From contig OZ037887.1 of the NCBI GenBank assembly GCA_964035575.1, positions 62,001 through 126,000 of the forward strand: DNA of 64,000 bases. The letters are read 5' to 3'. Position numbers and translations under genes: made by a program. This document shows, one piece after another, positions 41,487 through 51,452 of the stretch; the first letter of the stretch is position 1, and the number at the start of each line of letters is the position of its first letter. The DNA comes from Rhynchopus sp. YZ270_cl-10 (taxonomy: Eukaryota; Euglenozoa; Diplonemea; Diplonemida; Diplonemidae). The notes under the pieces were generated by a model. It worked only from the letters and a program-made list of their open reading frames with translations. It was not told the origin of the DNA and ran no database searches.

Positions 41487-43535
41487 CTACTCTGAGAGAG
41501 AGCGAAGCCCCTCCCGCTCTCCTGACGCACCTTCCCGGTTCTGTATGAAGGAGGTGACGTCGGCAAACCCTGTCGCGTCGTGTGCTGCTGCTGCTACGTC
41601 GTAGAGGTAAGAGGAGACCTGCTCCGTGCACGTCGTGCACCACATGCGCAGGTCCTCCACCAGCGCTGCGTACGCCTTCAGCTCCACTGCGGCAACCGCT
41701 GCCTTCGCACTCGCAGGGAAGAACCATGCCGCACCCAGCCTGCACAGCTTCACCACAGGCTTCCCACCGTCACGTGTCCACAGCACACTATGCGGGGACA
41801 GCGCACCGTGCGCCACCCCTCTATCGTGCAGGTGCGCCATCGCCGCAGCCACCCGTCCCACAGCAGCCTCCACCACGTCCACAGGCAGCTCGTCAAAGGA
41901 CTGGAGGTCGTGTACCCCCGCACGGTGCTGGTCCGGCGCACGTCCCAGTGGTTGGGCACCCTGCAGGTACTCAACGACCGCAGCCCCAGGACCCTCCACC
42001 ACACCCAAAACCTTGACGACATACGGCGTGTCGATGCGGCGTGAGACAGAGGCCTCCTGGTCTGCCAGCGTCTTCGCAAAGGTCTTCAGCACCACAGCCT
42101 TCCCGTCCAGCTTCACACGCGAGGTGGTGCGACCGAGCACCTCCTGGCCAGATGTGTCGAGACGCGTCCTCTGCAGCAGAGGCGCAACCACGGGCAGGCG
42201 CGTGTCCTCGGCCAGGGGCGCACTGCACGACAACCAACGCAGTGCAGGCAGCGTGTGCACAACCTTCGCCACATCGACACGGAGGTATGGGTTGACTGCC
42301 AGCGACAACGCCTGCAGTGTGGCGGGCAGCGGCGGCAGCTCCTTCAGGAAGTTGCGTGTCAGCAGCAGCTTCTGCAGCCCCTCCAGGCGCGTCACGTTGT
42401 GCATAGTCTCAAGCAGGTTGTGCGACACGTCCAAGGAGAGCAGGGAGGGAGGCAGGTCTGCAGCGTCGAGGTGCTGCAGCCCGCACCTCGTCAGGTCCAG
42501 GTACTCCAGCTGGGGGAGGACAGCGCCGGTGACGCTTTCGAGAGGGTTGTCGCCCATGCGCAGTACACGCAGGGAGCCGATCCGCAGGGTGGGCATGCCT
42601 TTGTACAAGTTGCCGCTCAGGTCCAGGTACTCGAGGTCGTGGAAGCGGCGCAGACGTGTGGTGCCGTCGTTGATATCGGCTAGCCCGCAGGAGGCGAGGT
42701 GCAGTGCTGTGGCGTTGTCGGGGTAGAGCTCGATGTCGCATCTCTTGAAGGGTGCGGGCGGGTCGGGTGGTGGTGGAAGGCTAACGGTGTGGCTGTGGAA
42801 AATTACAAGATATAAGGTACATGTTAGCCACATGACGATATACAGGAATTGTAACCCTCCCTTCTCGAATATTTCTGCCTCCTTCCTGCCCACTGTGCCC
42901 TGCGCGAGGCGGTAACTGTGGTTACTCAACACCACAGTGCGTGCGGCCACGGATGCTGCAGGCACCTCCGCAGCTAAGAACAGCAGTGCGTTGCCCAGCA
43001 CCATGTACGGTGACGACCCGCTCCAAGTGTAGCACGCAGCGAGCAGCCTGGGGAACAGGTACGGCGTGAGGTCGTAGTACAGCTTATGGGAGTGGACTTC
43101 GCCTTGCATGATACCCACAGCCGTCAGCACCATGATGCCCTGCAGCAGCGGGAGCACCGCGTACAGAAGTATCCACTCACTCCCTGGGCGGTTCAGCAGG
43201 TACGTCTCCTTCAACGTCACCCCGAGCACCTGCATGGGCCCGTCCAGGAAGAAGTATGCGACTGTGTAGTACACTGTACGGCGCGCGTCGTACTCCGTGC
43301 CAAGCCATCTGCGCTCAAGCAGCTGTGCACACGTGTCGCACCCCACCGCCACCACTCCACTGGTCGCACACATAATCACCACACGAAGCAGGAGCGAGGC
43401 TCCGTCCTCACTGCTGTAGCTACCGCTCACGCGTATCATTAACAGCAGGGGGGCTAGCAGCATGGACACCTCCACCCAGCTCATTCCACTGAACAACTCC
43501 TTCCGCTGGATCATGTACATCGATGCGGGCTTCAT
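41487..43535 (-). CDS. Multi-pass membrane LRR protein with pseudokinase domain, copy B
   Basis: A 682-residue paralogue of the gene at 33808-35832, starting at the matching ATG. An in-frame ATG at 43646 would add 37 residues, but the corresponding sequence in copy A is out of frame, so I prefer the inner start. The layout is the same: five or six hydrophobic segments, LRRs, then a pseudokinase with HGALSPHSV for the catalytic loop and RLG for DFG. From the first LRRs to the stop, the two proteins are identical. Around residues 203-270 they differ sharply: copy B has a different last membrane segment and an extra proline-rich SLPPPPDPPAPF. The 3' flank next to the stop codon also differs (an extra ~185 bp here). 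Confidence 0.88.
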   Translation of the reverse strand: MKPASMYMIQRKELFSGMSWVEVSMLLAPLLLMIRVSGSYSSEDGASLLLRVVIMCATSGVVAVGCDTCAQLLERRWLGTEYDARRTVYYTVAYFFLDGPMQVLGVTLKETYLLNRPGSEWILLYAVLPLLQGIMVLTAVGIMQGEVHSHKLYYDLTPYLFPRLLAACYTWSGSSPYMVLGNALLFLAAEVPAASVAARTVVLSNHSYRLAQGTVGRKEAEIFEKGGLQFLYIVMWLTCTLYLVIFHSHTVSLPPPPDPPAPFKRCDIELYPDNATALHLASCGLADINDGTTRLRRFHDLEYLDLSGNLYKGMPTLRIGSLRVLRMGDNPLESVTGAVLPQLEYLDLTRCGLQHLDAADLPPSLLSLDVSHNLLETMHNVTRLEGLQKLLLTRNFLKELPPLPATLQALSLAVNPYLRVDVAKVVHTLPALRWLSCSAPLAEDTRLPVVAPLLQRTRLDTSGQEVLGRTTSRVKLDGKAVVLKTFAKTLADQEASVSRRIDTPYVVKVLGVVEGPGAAVVEYLQGAQPLGRAPDQHRAGVHDLQSFDELPVDVVEAAVGRVAAAMAHLHDRGVAHGALSPHSVLWTRDGGKPVVKLCRLGAAWFFPASAKAAVAAVELKAYAALVEDLRMWCTTCTEQVSSYLYDVAAAAHDATGFADVTSFIQNREGASGEREGLRSLSE

Positions 43536-43665
43536 TATGTCTCTGTCTCTCTGCTTTCCCACAAAGTCTGAATAGGGATTCGTGTTTTTTGGGTGTTGAA
43601 AACAGTGGAAAAATGAGTCGTTTTGTTTGGTACGTTGTGCGCTCATGGCCGGGGGTTTTTTTTTT

Positions 43666-43714
43666 GAAAACTTGGTTGTATTAGTGTAGCCACCCTAGAG
43701 TGTGCTCCACTAAT
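43666..43714 (+). repeat. Hairpin cassette, class H5, replacing another class found in copy A
   Basis: GAAAACTTGGTTGTATTAGT, then GTAGCCACCCTAGAGTGTGC and TCCACTA. At the matching place in copy A (35948-35990) stands a different module, TTTGTTGTGTCGACAATCAC with CTAGTGCAGG, also seen at 46430. Confidence 0.75.
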
Positions 43715-44144
43715 ACTTTTTTTCTTTTTTGTCGCAACAGGGGGAAATCAGGAAAGGGTCGGCGAGGGGACTATGGCATGCTGTTGCACACACCTCCCTT
43801 ACGCCAACCACCAGCAGCAGATGGGCTACAACGTTGAATGGAAAGAGAACGGACTGCAGTACAGATGCACACAGGCAGGCGACAGGCTTGCCTGTGGGGG
43901 CGCTGACTTGACAACGAAAAAAAAGAAGACTTTGAACATTTTGCAAATCATTGCTTCTGAAGGACCCCACATCCACACCCTCCAAAGGCTCAACATTAAG
44001 ACACCCTTATGATGGAGGGATAAAACGAAAGAAAAGTTCGGTAAGATCTCGGGTGGTGGACCCACATGGAAGAAAGCTTGCAAGAACTGAAGTTGGCAAC
44101 ATAGCCTACACGTGGTGGAGTGCAGACACATGAAATTCAAAGTT

Positions 44145-44182
44145 TGACACAATACAAAGCCCTCTCTGAACAAATGTACCTA
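44145..44182 (+). repeat. Hairpin cassette, class H3, at duplication boundary
   Basis: ACACAATACAAAGCC and CAAATGTACC flank CTCTCTGAA. It begins where similarity between the duplicated blocks ends. Confidence 0.6.
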
Positions 44183-44420
44183 CCCTTCAAACAATGCTTC
44201 GGTTCATATAAAACAATGAAATCCCTCTTTGTGACCAACACAGAAAAGAAAGCAGCACAGTGGGGGGGTGTTGCATATGTGTGTGATCAACAAAGAGAGA
44301 CGCCCTGGCTAGCTTTGCGTCTTTGTACTCCTGCAAGCATGCGACCCCCTGAGGCAAGAGAAGGGAGGTCAACAGTAAGAGAAATGTCGGGGAAAAATCA
44401 CGGCCAAAGAAAGGGCTGCT

Positions 44421-44454
44421 AAGATGACTCTAAGCCTCTTGGAACTACTTTATC
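44421..44454 (+). repeat. Hairpin cassette, diverged class H1
   Basis: AAGATGACTCTAAGCCTCTT with a changed right arm (GGAACTACTTTATC). Confidence 0.45.
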
Positions 44455-44601
44455 AAAAAAAGAGAACTCAAAAGAATTATTGCATCTCGTTTGCCACCTT
44501 AAACATTCGAAAACTTCCAACGAAAGAAAATCTGAAAGCTGAATATCCCCTCCTATTATTCGCATCGTACGAAATAGACAACGGGGGGGTACAAACCCAC
44601 C

Positions 44602-45621
44602 TCACCGCTCTCCACTCTTGCACGGGAACGCAGTCTGCAACTCATGGGTGTACCTTCCGTGTGTAAACATTGTGAAGGAACACACAAGGTCCGCATCCAC
44701 CCTGAGCACGGCTGCAGTGTTCTCGAAGTCGCCAAGGTAGTTTGGTGCAGAGAAGATTGTGACAAGGCCTCTGTCCGCAAAGAACTGGTACCCATCCTCA
44801 ATGATCTGATGTCCACGTACGATGAGGTCCAAATCATGCTTTTGGAGAAATGTTTTTACGACGTCAGCACCAAAGCAATAGGAAACACCACGGTCACTCT
44901 CACCCCAACCAGATAAATCTGTGCTCGGGTCAGCCCAGAGCAAATCACAAACAAGGCCAGTATCGGGTACGTCAGTAGGTCGGATGATGTTCTTCAATAA
45001 TTCCAGACTCTTCAAATCTGGAGACAGGCCTCCATGCATACACAGCATCCGCCCCTCTACTATCGCAGAGAGCGGCATGCAGTTGAACACATCGGCAAAC
45101 CCTTTCCACAGCTTGATGTTGTACCGCCGTTTGCACTCATCGTAGAACCCATAGATGCGGTTGATTGCTGCGCATTCGTGGTTGCCCCTCAGGAGCGTCA
45201 CCTGCCCAGGGTAGCGTAGATAGTACGCAAGCAGCAGGCAGATGCACTCCAACGAGGAGCGTCCCCTGTCCACATAGTCACCTGTGAAAAGATAGCGTGC
45301 GGTGGCGGGTGGTCCACATGCGTGGAGCATCCCAAGCAGGTCTTGGATCTGTCCGTGCACATCGCCAACAACAGTCACCGGTGCCTGCACCTCAAGGAAG
45401 GTGGGTGCTGCCATGAAGGCGTCGCGTGAAAGAAGCTGTAGCTGCTTGATCTCTGGTGCCTGCAGCAGCTTTGTGTGCATATTGCGCCGTGCGCCCAGCA
45501 GGCCAGTCAGCTTCATGATAACAACGTCGAGGAAGTCATTTGTGGGGAGCTCCGTGCTGCAGGGGTCGGTGTTGGAGGTGTCTGTGTCGTTCGTTGCTTG
45601 AAGAGTGCCTCCAGCAGACAT
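44602..45621 (-). CDS. PP1-like serine/threonine protein phosphatase
   Basis: A 339-residue single-exon PPP-family catalytic subunit. Metal-binding and catalytic motifs are all present: GDVHGQ (86-91), GDYVDRG (114-120), RGNHE (145-149), HGGLSP (196-201) and RGHQ (269-272), followed by SAPNY (291-295). LLGARRN and the overall length fit the PP1 branch, not PP2A or PP2B. Such enzymes dephosphorylate Ser/Thr residues and depend on regulatory subunits. Residue 296, in the loop after SAPNY, is leucine where PP1 and PP2A have cysteine. The C-terminal tail is short and diverged. The ATG at 45621 follows a pyrimidine-rich stretch ending CTAAG, a plausible trans-splice acceptor directly before the start. 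Kinetoplastids also carry several divergent PP1 copies. Confidence 0.93.
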   Translation of the reverse strand: MSAGGTLQATNDTDTSNTDPCSTELPTNDFLDVVIMKLTGLLGARRNMHTKLLQAPEIKQLQLLSRDAFMAAPTFLEVQAPVTVVGDVHGQIQDLLGMLHACGPPATARYLFTGDYVDRGRSSLECICLLLAYYLRYPGQVTLLRGNHECAAINRIYGFYDECKRRYNIKLWKGFADVFNCMPLSAIVEGRMLCMHGGLSPDLKSLELLKNIIRPTDVPDTGLVCDLLWADPSTDLSGWGESDRGVSYCFGADVVKTFLQKHDLDLIVRGHQIIEDGYQFFADRGLVTIFSAPNYLGDFENTAAVLRVDADLVCSFTMFTHGRYTHELQTAFPCKSGER

Positions 45622-45859
45622 CTTAGGTGTGTAGTGTCTTGTGGGTTGTGTTGGAGAAGAGAGTGATGTGAAAAGTTAGGACCTCTTTGTCAGTAAGTTT
45701 CGTTGTATTGAAGCATCCGCACAAAAAAAAAAAAACACTGTAGTTGATAATGCAGGCACCTCTGATTGACCCACTGTACAATGCCAGCCATCCGGATGAG
45801 CAAAAGGTGATGAATGTCTTTCTGATATTTTCCCTTTGTTGCTGTACTACGGTGATGGT

Positions 45860-45955
45860 AACGTGAAGGTATGAAGAAAGAAACAACACAGCACATCTGC
45901 TCTATTGAATATTATCACGACTAGGAAAAGGGGAGGAAAATGCACCTTTTTTTTT
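45860..45955. repeat. Dispersed repeat, empty target site
   Basis: Intact counterpart of the repeat split by the TIR element at 37146-37799. It reads continuously through ATTATCACGACTAGGAAAAG and so gives the pre-insertion sequence. Confidence 0.9.
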
Positions 45956-46262
45956 CTTTTCATGATCATTTTTCTGTCTTTACTTCTTGTCGTACGGATC
46001 TTGTACACAAAAACAAAAATAAAATAAAATAAAATCCCACAAAAAGGGATTGCGGAAAGGTGGGAGGTGGGATGCACCCCTCCCTTCGCCCTTTTGCTCT
46101 CTTGCTGTGTGCCGTTGATTTTAGCATACACAAAAGACCCCTCACCCCTTCACCCACCCAAACCCTGAACTTTTTGAAGAAAAAATGTGTGTCTTTTGTT
46201 CGGTCAAAAAAAATTGAAATGATGAAACGTCATAAAAACACCGGAAGATAAAAAAAAAAAGG

Positions 46263-46301
46263 TTGACTTGAAATACAAAGCCCTCTCGTGGCAGTGTACC
46301 C
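46263..46301 (+). repeat. Hairpin cassette, class H3 (type copy)
   Basis: GACTTGAAATACAAAGCC and GGCAGTGTACCC flank CTCTCGT. The loop is identical to that of classes H1 and H2 although the arms are unrelated. Confidence 0.75.
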
Positions 46302-46679
46302 ACAAAAAAAATCAAGCAAAAGAGGAACCCTGGTTTGGGAGGAGGGGCGCATATTCGGTGTGTCTTTTTAATAAATATTTTTGGTTTTTTTTGTTGATTG
46401 CTTTTTTCTTTGATACGAAGCGAATACTTTTTGTTGTGTCGACAATCACCTGCTAGTGCAGGCTTTTTTATTTTCTTTTTTTTTGTCCACAGAGGTACTC
46501 TCCTCATCCCCACAACCCACCCCACCCACATTTTTTCTTTTTTTTTTTGCATTGATCTGAGGTGAACTTTTCTTTCTTTATATTCACAATCCCCCCCCCA
46601 CCATATTCTAAAACCCTTTTTTTTTTTTGACAAATCGAAAGAAATCTTTTTTGGGGGGGACTTTCACTCTGTACTCACC

Positions 46680-49265
46680 TTAGGGATCCTCAGATGAAAT
46701 TTTTGGTACAGCAGGGTCCTCGCCGGTGAAGAGACTGACTAGGTGGAGCTGTTGGAGGTGTTGGCGCATGCGGTCGTGGTGGCGGGTACCGTAGCTGAGG
46801 AGGGTGGCGAGGCGGAGCTTGATGTCGTCGTCCTCGGCAAGGCGTGTGATGTGCACGGCACTGAGGAGCGCTTTGAGGGAGACGGCGGCGACGTCTGAGG
46901 AGAGCGCGTTGAGCATCCACTTCTTTACGTAGCCGATGAAGCGGGACAGCATCTCGCCGTCGATCTTGTCAATCACAGACCGTAAGTGCTCCTCTGCGGA
47001 GCCCTCCTTCGCCAACTTCGTCAGCGCCTCCTTCATGTCTCTCGGGTGGTCTAAGCGCAGGCATAATTCCAGCGCCTCGGCATACTGCTTGTTGCGCATC
47101 TTATCACTCAGCAGCTGTGTCTGCTTCACCTTCAGATGCTTCTTCATCTCCTTGTCGCGGTGGTCATCCTCAGTGAAGTCCTTCCACACATTGATCACCC
47201 CGTCGGATCCTGAAGATAAAAAGTGCATCTCGTCAGACCGGTCCACATCGATCGACCAGACTCTGTCAGTATGCCGCGAGAGGGATGCAAGGCAGGACTG
47301 CTGCTTGAGACCCCACACCTTCATCACTCCGTCGGAGGAGGCACTCAGGATCTGCAGACCGTTGTTGATGAAGGTCAGCGTCAGGACAGGGGTTTCGTGG
47401 CCTTGGAGGGTTTTGATGCAGCCTTCGCCTTGGTTGATGGACCAGAGCTTGATGGTGGTATCGCCAGACCCTGAGGCAACGACCTTCTCGTGTGTGCTGA
47501 ATGCGGTGCAGTGGACACGCTTCTTGTGGCCCTTATGCGAAGCCATGAGCTGCAGGGTCTTGCCGGTGACGCCCCATATTCTGACTGTCTTGTCCTTGGA
47601 GGAGGAGGCTGCCATCTCTGCGGTGGGGCTCATGCAGACGGAGCTGATGTCCTGTTCGTGTGCACGTGGTGTGGTGTTGTTCGGGGTCGACTCAATGGCA
47701 AGGGGCACGTGCGCAGCAATGCCCTGCTGCTGCTGCAGACGTGCAACCTGCTTCTCGCCGGCCATAAGGTCGCGTACATCCCACAGCTTCAGCGACAGGT
47801 CAGCAGATGCGGAGAGCAAGACTGTTGCTGCAGAGGAGTTGCCCACAGGGTGGCCAAAAGACAGCCCCGTCACGTCGCCGGTGTGCCCCGTCATGACTGC
47901 CAGGCATTTGAGTGTCTTCAGCTCCCAGAACCGAATCGTGTGGTCCTTCCCGCCCGTGGCAAGGTACTTCTTGCACTGTGACACAGCAAGGGTGAGCACA
48001 ACGTCGTTGTGGCCAAAGAGAATCTCGCAGTACGGTGTCTCCTGGTGGAAGATGCGCACGCTTGCGGAGTTGCTCGCAGCAACGATCTGGTCGTCGTGGC
48101 CGTACTTCGAGTCAAGGATCTGGTCGATCTTGCCGACAATCAGGCGCTTCCGTGTCAGTGTAGGTGTGAAGAAGTCGAGGTCGTGGTCCTCCGTCGCCAC
48201 GATCACTTCGTTGTGTTGCTTCACAGGCACGATGCGCACGATCTTCGGGTGGCGCTGCTTGTGGCCATTCTCCACAGCAATCTCAGTAATCGAATCCGAC
48301 GCGCCGAATTCCTTTTTGCACTTCCGTCCACGCCCGGTACGCTCCAAATAGAAGTAACGAAGCTTTCCGTGCTCACCTCCGACCATGATGGCTTCTTTGT
48401 CCTGTTCGGGATCGTCAATGACACTGCCGTAGTGTGCGCCGAAGTGCATCTTCGTCATACGCGCTATGCTCGAGATCTCTTCAAGCACGGTGAAGGAGTG
48501 CGACTTGATGGCCTCAAAGGTGAGTGCTGTTGTGCGTTTACGCTTCTTCGTGTGTGCGACGGAGGACGTGGCCGAGAGGCGGTACACGTTGAGCATGCCG
48601 TCCTTGCCTCCGGTCACCATCATGGCCCCGCTGTAGAAGAACTCGACCGCCTCCACACCCCCCACATGGTCGTGCAGGACAAGCACACGCTCCTGCGAGG
48701 CTACGTCCCACACACTCACAGACCCGTTCATGCACGCCCCCACCATGAACACGTGGTCCGACACAGTCACATACGACACACTCAGGATGATGCCTCCGTC
48801 GTTCTGAAGGGTGTGCGTCAAGCTGTTCGCCGTCGGCTCCCACAGCCGTATCGCACCGTCCGTGCATGCAGTGGCAAGCCAGAGGTACTCCAGCGAGGAC
48901 ACGGTTGGGCTGAAGGCACACGAGGTGACAGGGTGTTTCGATGTGGTCCAGGTGCGCTCCTTCTTCAGCGTCACCTCGAAGAACTCATCGGTGATGACAC
49001 GCCAGAGGGTGCCGTCGAGCGAGCGGGACGAGCTGAATACCCACTTACCGTCATCTGAGCAGCACACATGCGCGATGGTCTCACCGTCACCTGTCGACGC
49101 AGATGCAAGCACGGCACCGGTGTCGTACTCAAGCACCACCACCCTGTCGTACGCAGCAGAGATGATCAACTTGCCGTCCGCAGGCACAGCAAAGCCACAC
49201 CCCGTGTACACAGTGCGCACAGACGCATCCACCCGGTAGGTGGAGCGCAGAAGTGCGTTGGACAT
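46680..49265 (-). CDS. UTP13: UTP13/TBL3, WD40 component of the small-subunit processome
   Basis: An 861-residue, intronless WD-repeat protein. I count a dozen or so repeats in two propellers. Typical blades include LATACTDGAIRLWE, YLATGGKDHTIRFWEL, VLLSASADLSLKLWDV, MAASSSKDKTVRIWGV, VASGSGDTTIKLWSI and ILSASSDGVMKVWGL. After the propellers, residues about 715-850 (KQYAEALELCLRLDHPRDMKEAL through the C-terminus) form the helical UTP13 C-terminal domain, which separates this family from other WD40 proteins. UTP13 belongs to the UTP-B subcomplex that binds U3 snoRNA-containing pre-ribosomes in the nucleolus and is needed for 18S rRNA processing. The start at 49265 (MSNALLRSTYRV) follows a pyrimidine-rich CCCCCCTCTCCCTGCTGACG. 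The length is normal for the family. Confidence 0.9.
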   Translation of the reverse strand: MSNALLRSTYRVDASVRTVYTGCGFAVPADGKLIISAAYDRVVVLEYDTGAVLASASTGDGETIAHVCCSDDGKWVFSSSRSLDGTLWRVITDEFFEVTLKKERTWTTSKHPVTSCAFSPTVSSLEYLWLATACTDGAIRLWEPTANSLTHTLQNDGGIILSVSYVTVSDHVFMVGACMNGSVSVWDVASQERVLVLHDHVGGVEAVEFFYSGAMMVTGGKDGMLNVYRLSATSSVAHTKKRKRTTALTFEAIKSHSFTVLEEISSIARMTKMHFGAHYGSVIDDPEQDKEAIMVGGEHGKLRYFYLERTGRGRKCKKEFGASDSITEIAVENGHKQRHPKIVRIVPVKQHNEVIVATEDHDLDFFTPTLTRKRLIVGKIDQILDSKYGHDDQIVAASNSASVRIFHQETPYCEILFGHNDVVLTLAVSQCKKYLATGGKDHTIRFWELKTLKCLAVMTGHTGDVTGLSFGHPVGNSSAATVLLSASADLSLKLWDVRDLMAGEKQVARLQQQQGIAAHVPLAIESTPNNTTPRAHEQDISSVCMSPTAEMAASSSKDKTVRIWGVTGKTLQLMASHKGHKKRVHCTAFSTHEKVVASGSGDTTIKLWSINQGEGCIKTLQGHETPVLTLTFINNGLQILSASSDGVMKVWGLKQQSCLASLSRHTDRVWSIDVDRSDEMHFLSSGSDGVINVWKDFTEDDHRDKEMKKHLKVKQTQLLSDKMRNKQYAEALELCLRLDHPRDMKEALTKLAKEGSAEEHLRSVIDKIDGEMLSRFIGYVKKWMLNALSSDVAAVSLKALLSAVHITRLAEDDDIKLRLATLLSYGTRHHDRMRQHLQQLHLVSLFTGEDPAVPKISSEDP

Positions 49266-50577
49266 TGCGTCAGCAGGGAGAGGGGGGTAGGTAGTGTGGT
49301 GTGGTGCGGTGTGTTCTGTGGTGTCATGGTGGGCAAGAGGGTGGTGGAGGTGTTTCTAAGAAAATGATCAAAGAAAAAAAAAAAAAAAAAAAAACGTCGT
49401 ATTTTCAAACATGAAAAACCAAATTTTCACATTCATGCTGCCACATTTGCTTTGGCTTTTTTGTCGTTGTTTGACCCCTATCTGGTGTGGGGATGTTTTT
49501 TCACTGTATACGTTGCCACTTCCTCCCTTTCATCTGTTTTTTTTTTTAAATGTGCAAACTTGTTGTTAAAACACTCGCCGTTCTTCCCTTCACTTTTTTT
49601 CCCCTGTTTTTTTTTTAATTTCTTTCCAGCCTGGTAAACTTGTTTGACCATTTGAACGCAAAATCCTTTGGATATCCCATGTAATCTCCATTACAGAATC
49701 TATCCAAAAAACGTATTTTTTCCACATTTTTGTTTTGTTTTGTTTTCCGAACAACTGAGACTCAGGTGGGAGACGTGAAGGGAGGGAAAGATAAACGGCT
49801 GTGCTGGACACATAAAAAAAAACAATGGCGTTATGTTGCTTTTTTTCCCCTTCTTCATTTTCTTTTTTTTTTCCTTTTTGCCAGTCGCATATTTTTGCTA
49901 TAGGAAGACAGTTCGCGCGAAGTGGGAGAAAAGGAGGCAATGTCTTGCAAAAAAAAAAAGCAAAAAAAAAAAGAGTAGTTGAAACGTGCTAAAACACATC
50001 TCTGTCGAGCTCATGCAAAAGGGGAAAAAATGGGCTATCTTTTTCCAGTAAATTTGAAGAAGGGAGAGAAAAAAAAAAAGAAAAAAGAAAAGTAAGATCC
50101 GTATGCCTCTCGTGCACACATATGAAAATATCTGAAAAATATGGTGCAATGCCGGGGTCAGTGTGCTACATACATAGGTCCACCGACAGGCCTGCCCAGT
50201 GGTAGAAGAAAAACACTTTGAAAAAGAAAAAAAAAATTTTTGAGGGAATCAGAGAAAAAAAGAGGGGAAAAGGGGGGGTATAACGAAGGAGGTGTCACGC
50301 CTCCCCCCTGGTGTGTATTTTTTTTCTTCATATTTTTGTTTTTTTTTTTTTACTTGGACATTCACTTTCGTCACTTTAGCGCTCCTGAGGCAGTGTGGAT
50401 AGGCTTCTCTATTTTCCCTATCCAGAGTAAACGACCGTGTCCCGGTTTGGTGCCGTTTTTCACGTCTAGGACGTGCGGGTTGCCGGTATACGGAGGTTTC
50501 TTCGCCGTTGTTGCCGTTCATTTGTCCATGTTCTTTTGTTAGATTCCAACCGACGCCATTGTAACCAACACACAGTC
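49266..50577. other. Intergenic between the PEF protein and UTP13
   Basis: AT-rich, with long homopolymers, one H2 hairpin at 50093-50122 and no supported gene. Confidence 0.65.
50093..50122 (+). repeat. Hairpin cassette, class H2
   Basis: AAGATCCGTATGCC and GTGCACACATAT flank TCTC. Confidence 0.6.
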
Positions 50578-51452
50578 CTATTTGCACTGAGACACCGCGA
50601 AGATAACTGTGAAAAGAGAAAAAGAGGGCATTTGAATATTGATATGAGGGGTTTGAGTAAAGGCGGTTTTCTCTAGTATAATCATCCAGTGTATTTGGAG
50701 TCCAAAAAACCCAAACATATTTTGCCAAGTTTTTTTGTTTGGTAAGACTGTAATCAGGTGGACAACTGCATCGCCAAATAAGGCTTGAAAGATGGGAGAT
50801 GCCCTTCAAACACATTCCACCCACAACAGGAGAACAGCTTTGTATAGAAGTGCAAAAGCCTCTTTTTCTTTATCACTTTGACCATGAAAAGATCATTTTT
50901 TTTTGCATACTCGGACCCAATCCCCCACTATGTCACCATTTTCACAAAACAAAACATACATTGGCTGAGGTGCATGTTGACATTGCCGGTTCTGTTGGTG
51001 TCGAAGGACTGGAAGGTGCGCTGGCACAGCTCCATGTAGGCGCAGAGAGCCACAAACTCGCCGCGTGCAAGCCTTCCGTTGCCGTCGACGTCGTACGTGC
51101 GCACGGCGGCGTTGAAGGCGTGCTGGTCGAGAGGCATCTGCGGGAACGCATGCTTCATCGCGTTGTACACCTCGACGTTCTCAAGCGTGCCAGACCTGTC
51201 GCGGTCGAAGTGGATGAACGCCCCGTCCATCCGCTGGATCCACGCAAACAGGTTCAAAAACCCCTGCACATCGATCTTCTGCGTCTGGTTGGGGTCAAAC
51301 AGCTTCAAAAACATGTTGCACGTCGTCAGCGAGTAGTTCAGCCCTGCCTGCTGGAAGGCAGTCTGCAACTCCTTGAAGTTCAGGTTTCCAGACCTGTCTG
51401 CGTCCACATGCTGGAACCACCCGATCATCTGCTGCTGGTTCGGCTGCTGCAT
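50578..51452 (-). CDS. Penta-EF-hand (PEF) calcium-binding protein, two exons
   Basis: Exons 50960-51452 and 50578-50606 (intron GTATGT...CAG, 353 nt) give 173 residues. Five EF-hand loops are visible: DADRSGNLNFKE, DPNQTQKIDVQG, DRDRSGTLENVE, DVDGNGRLARGE and DTNRTGNVNMHL. Loops 1, 3 and 4 have good calcium ligands; loop 2 is degenerate. Loop 5 is the dimerisation hand typical of PEF proteins (PDCD6/ALG-2, peflin, sorcin, grancalcin). The short last exon completes the fifth hand as LSQFIFAVSQCK and follows a strong polypyrimidine tract ending CTTTTCACAG, which is why I accept it. Calpain small subunit-like relatives are also possible, but the length and layout fit an ALG-2-type adaptor acting at membranes in a calcium-dependent way. 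The intron contains an H2-like hairpin. Confidence 0.9.

Larger units (their letters stand above)
39778..44147. repeat. Segmental duplication, copy B
   Basis: Direct-orientation partner of 32665-37078, starting 7.1 kb further along. It retains the empty target site of the TIR element found in copy A. Copy-B-specific sequence: about 40098-40480 and about 41298-41485. Confidence 0.9.
45622..46679. other. Intergenic between UTP13 and the phosphatase
   Basis: Contains an H9 module (TGCAGGCACCTCTGATTGAC, 45751-45800), the uninterrupted dispersed repeat 45860-45955, an H3 hairpin at 46263-46301 and a TGTCGACAATCACCTGCTAG module near 46438. No gene. Confidence 0.65.

Noticed and set aside
46936-49058. 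Plus-strand frames of 471 and 349 codons opposite UTP13
   Set aside because: Shadows of the WD40 gene; no domain.
50249-50824. A 191-codon minus-strand frame downstream of the PEF gene
   Set aside because: It reads through the PEF intron and 3' flank out of frame. The short exon at 50578-50606 explains the gene end better.
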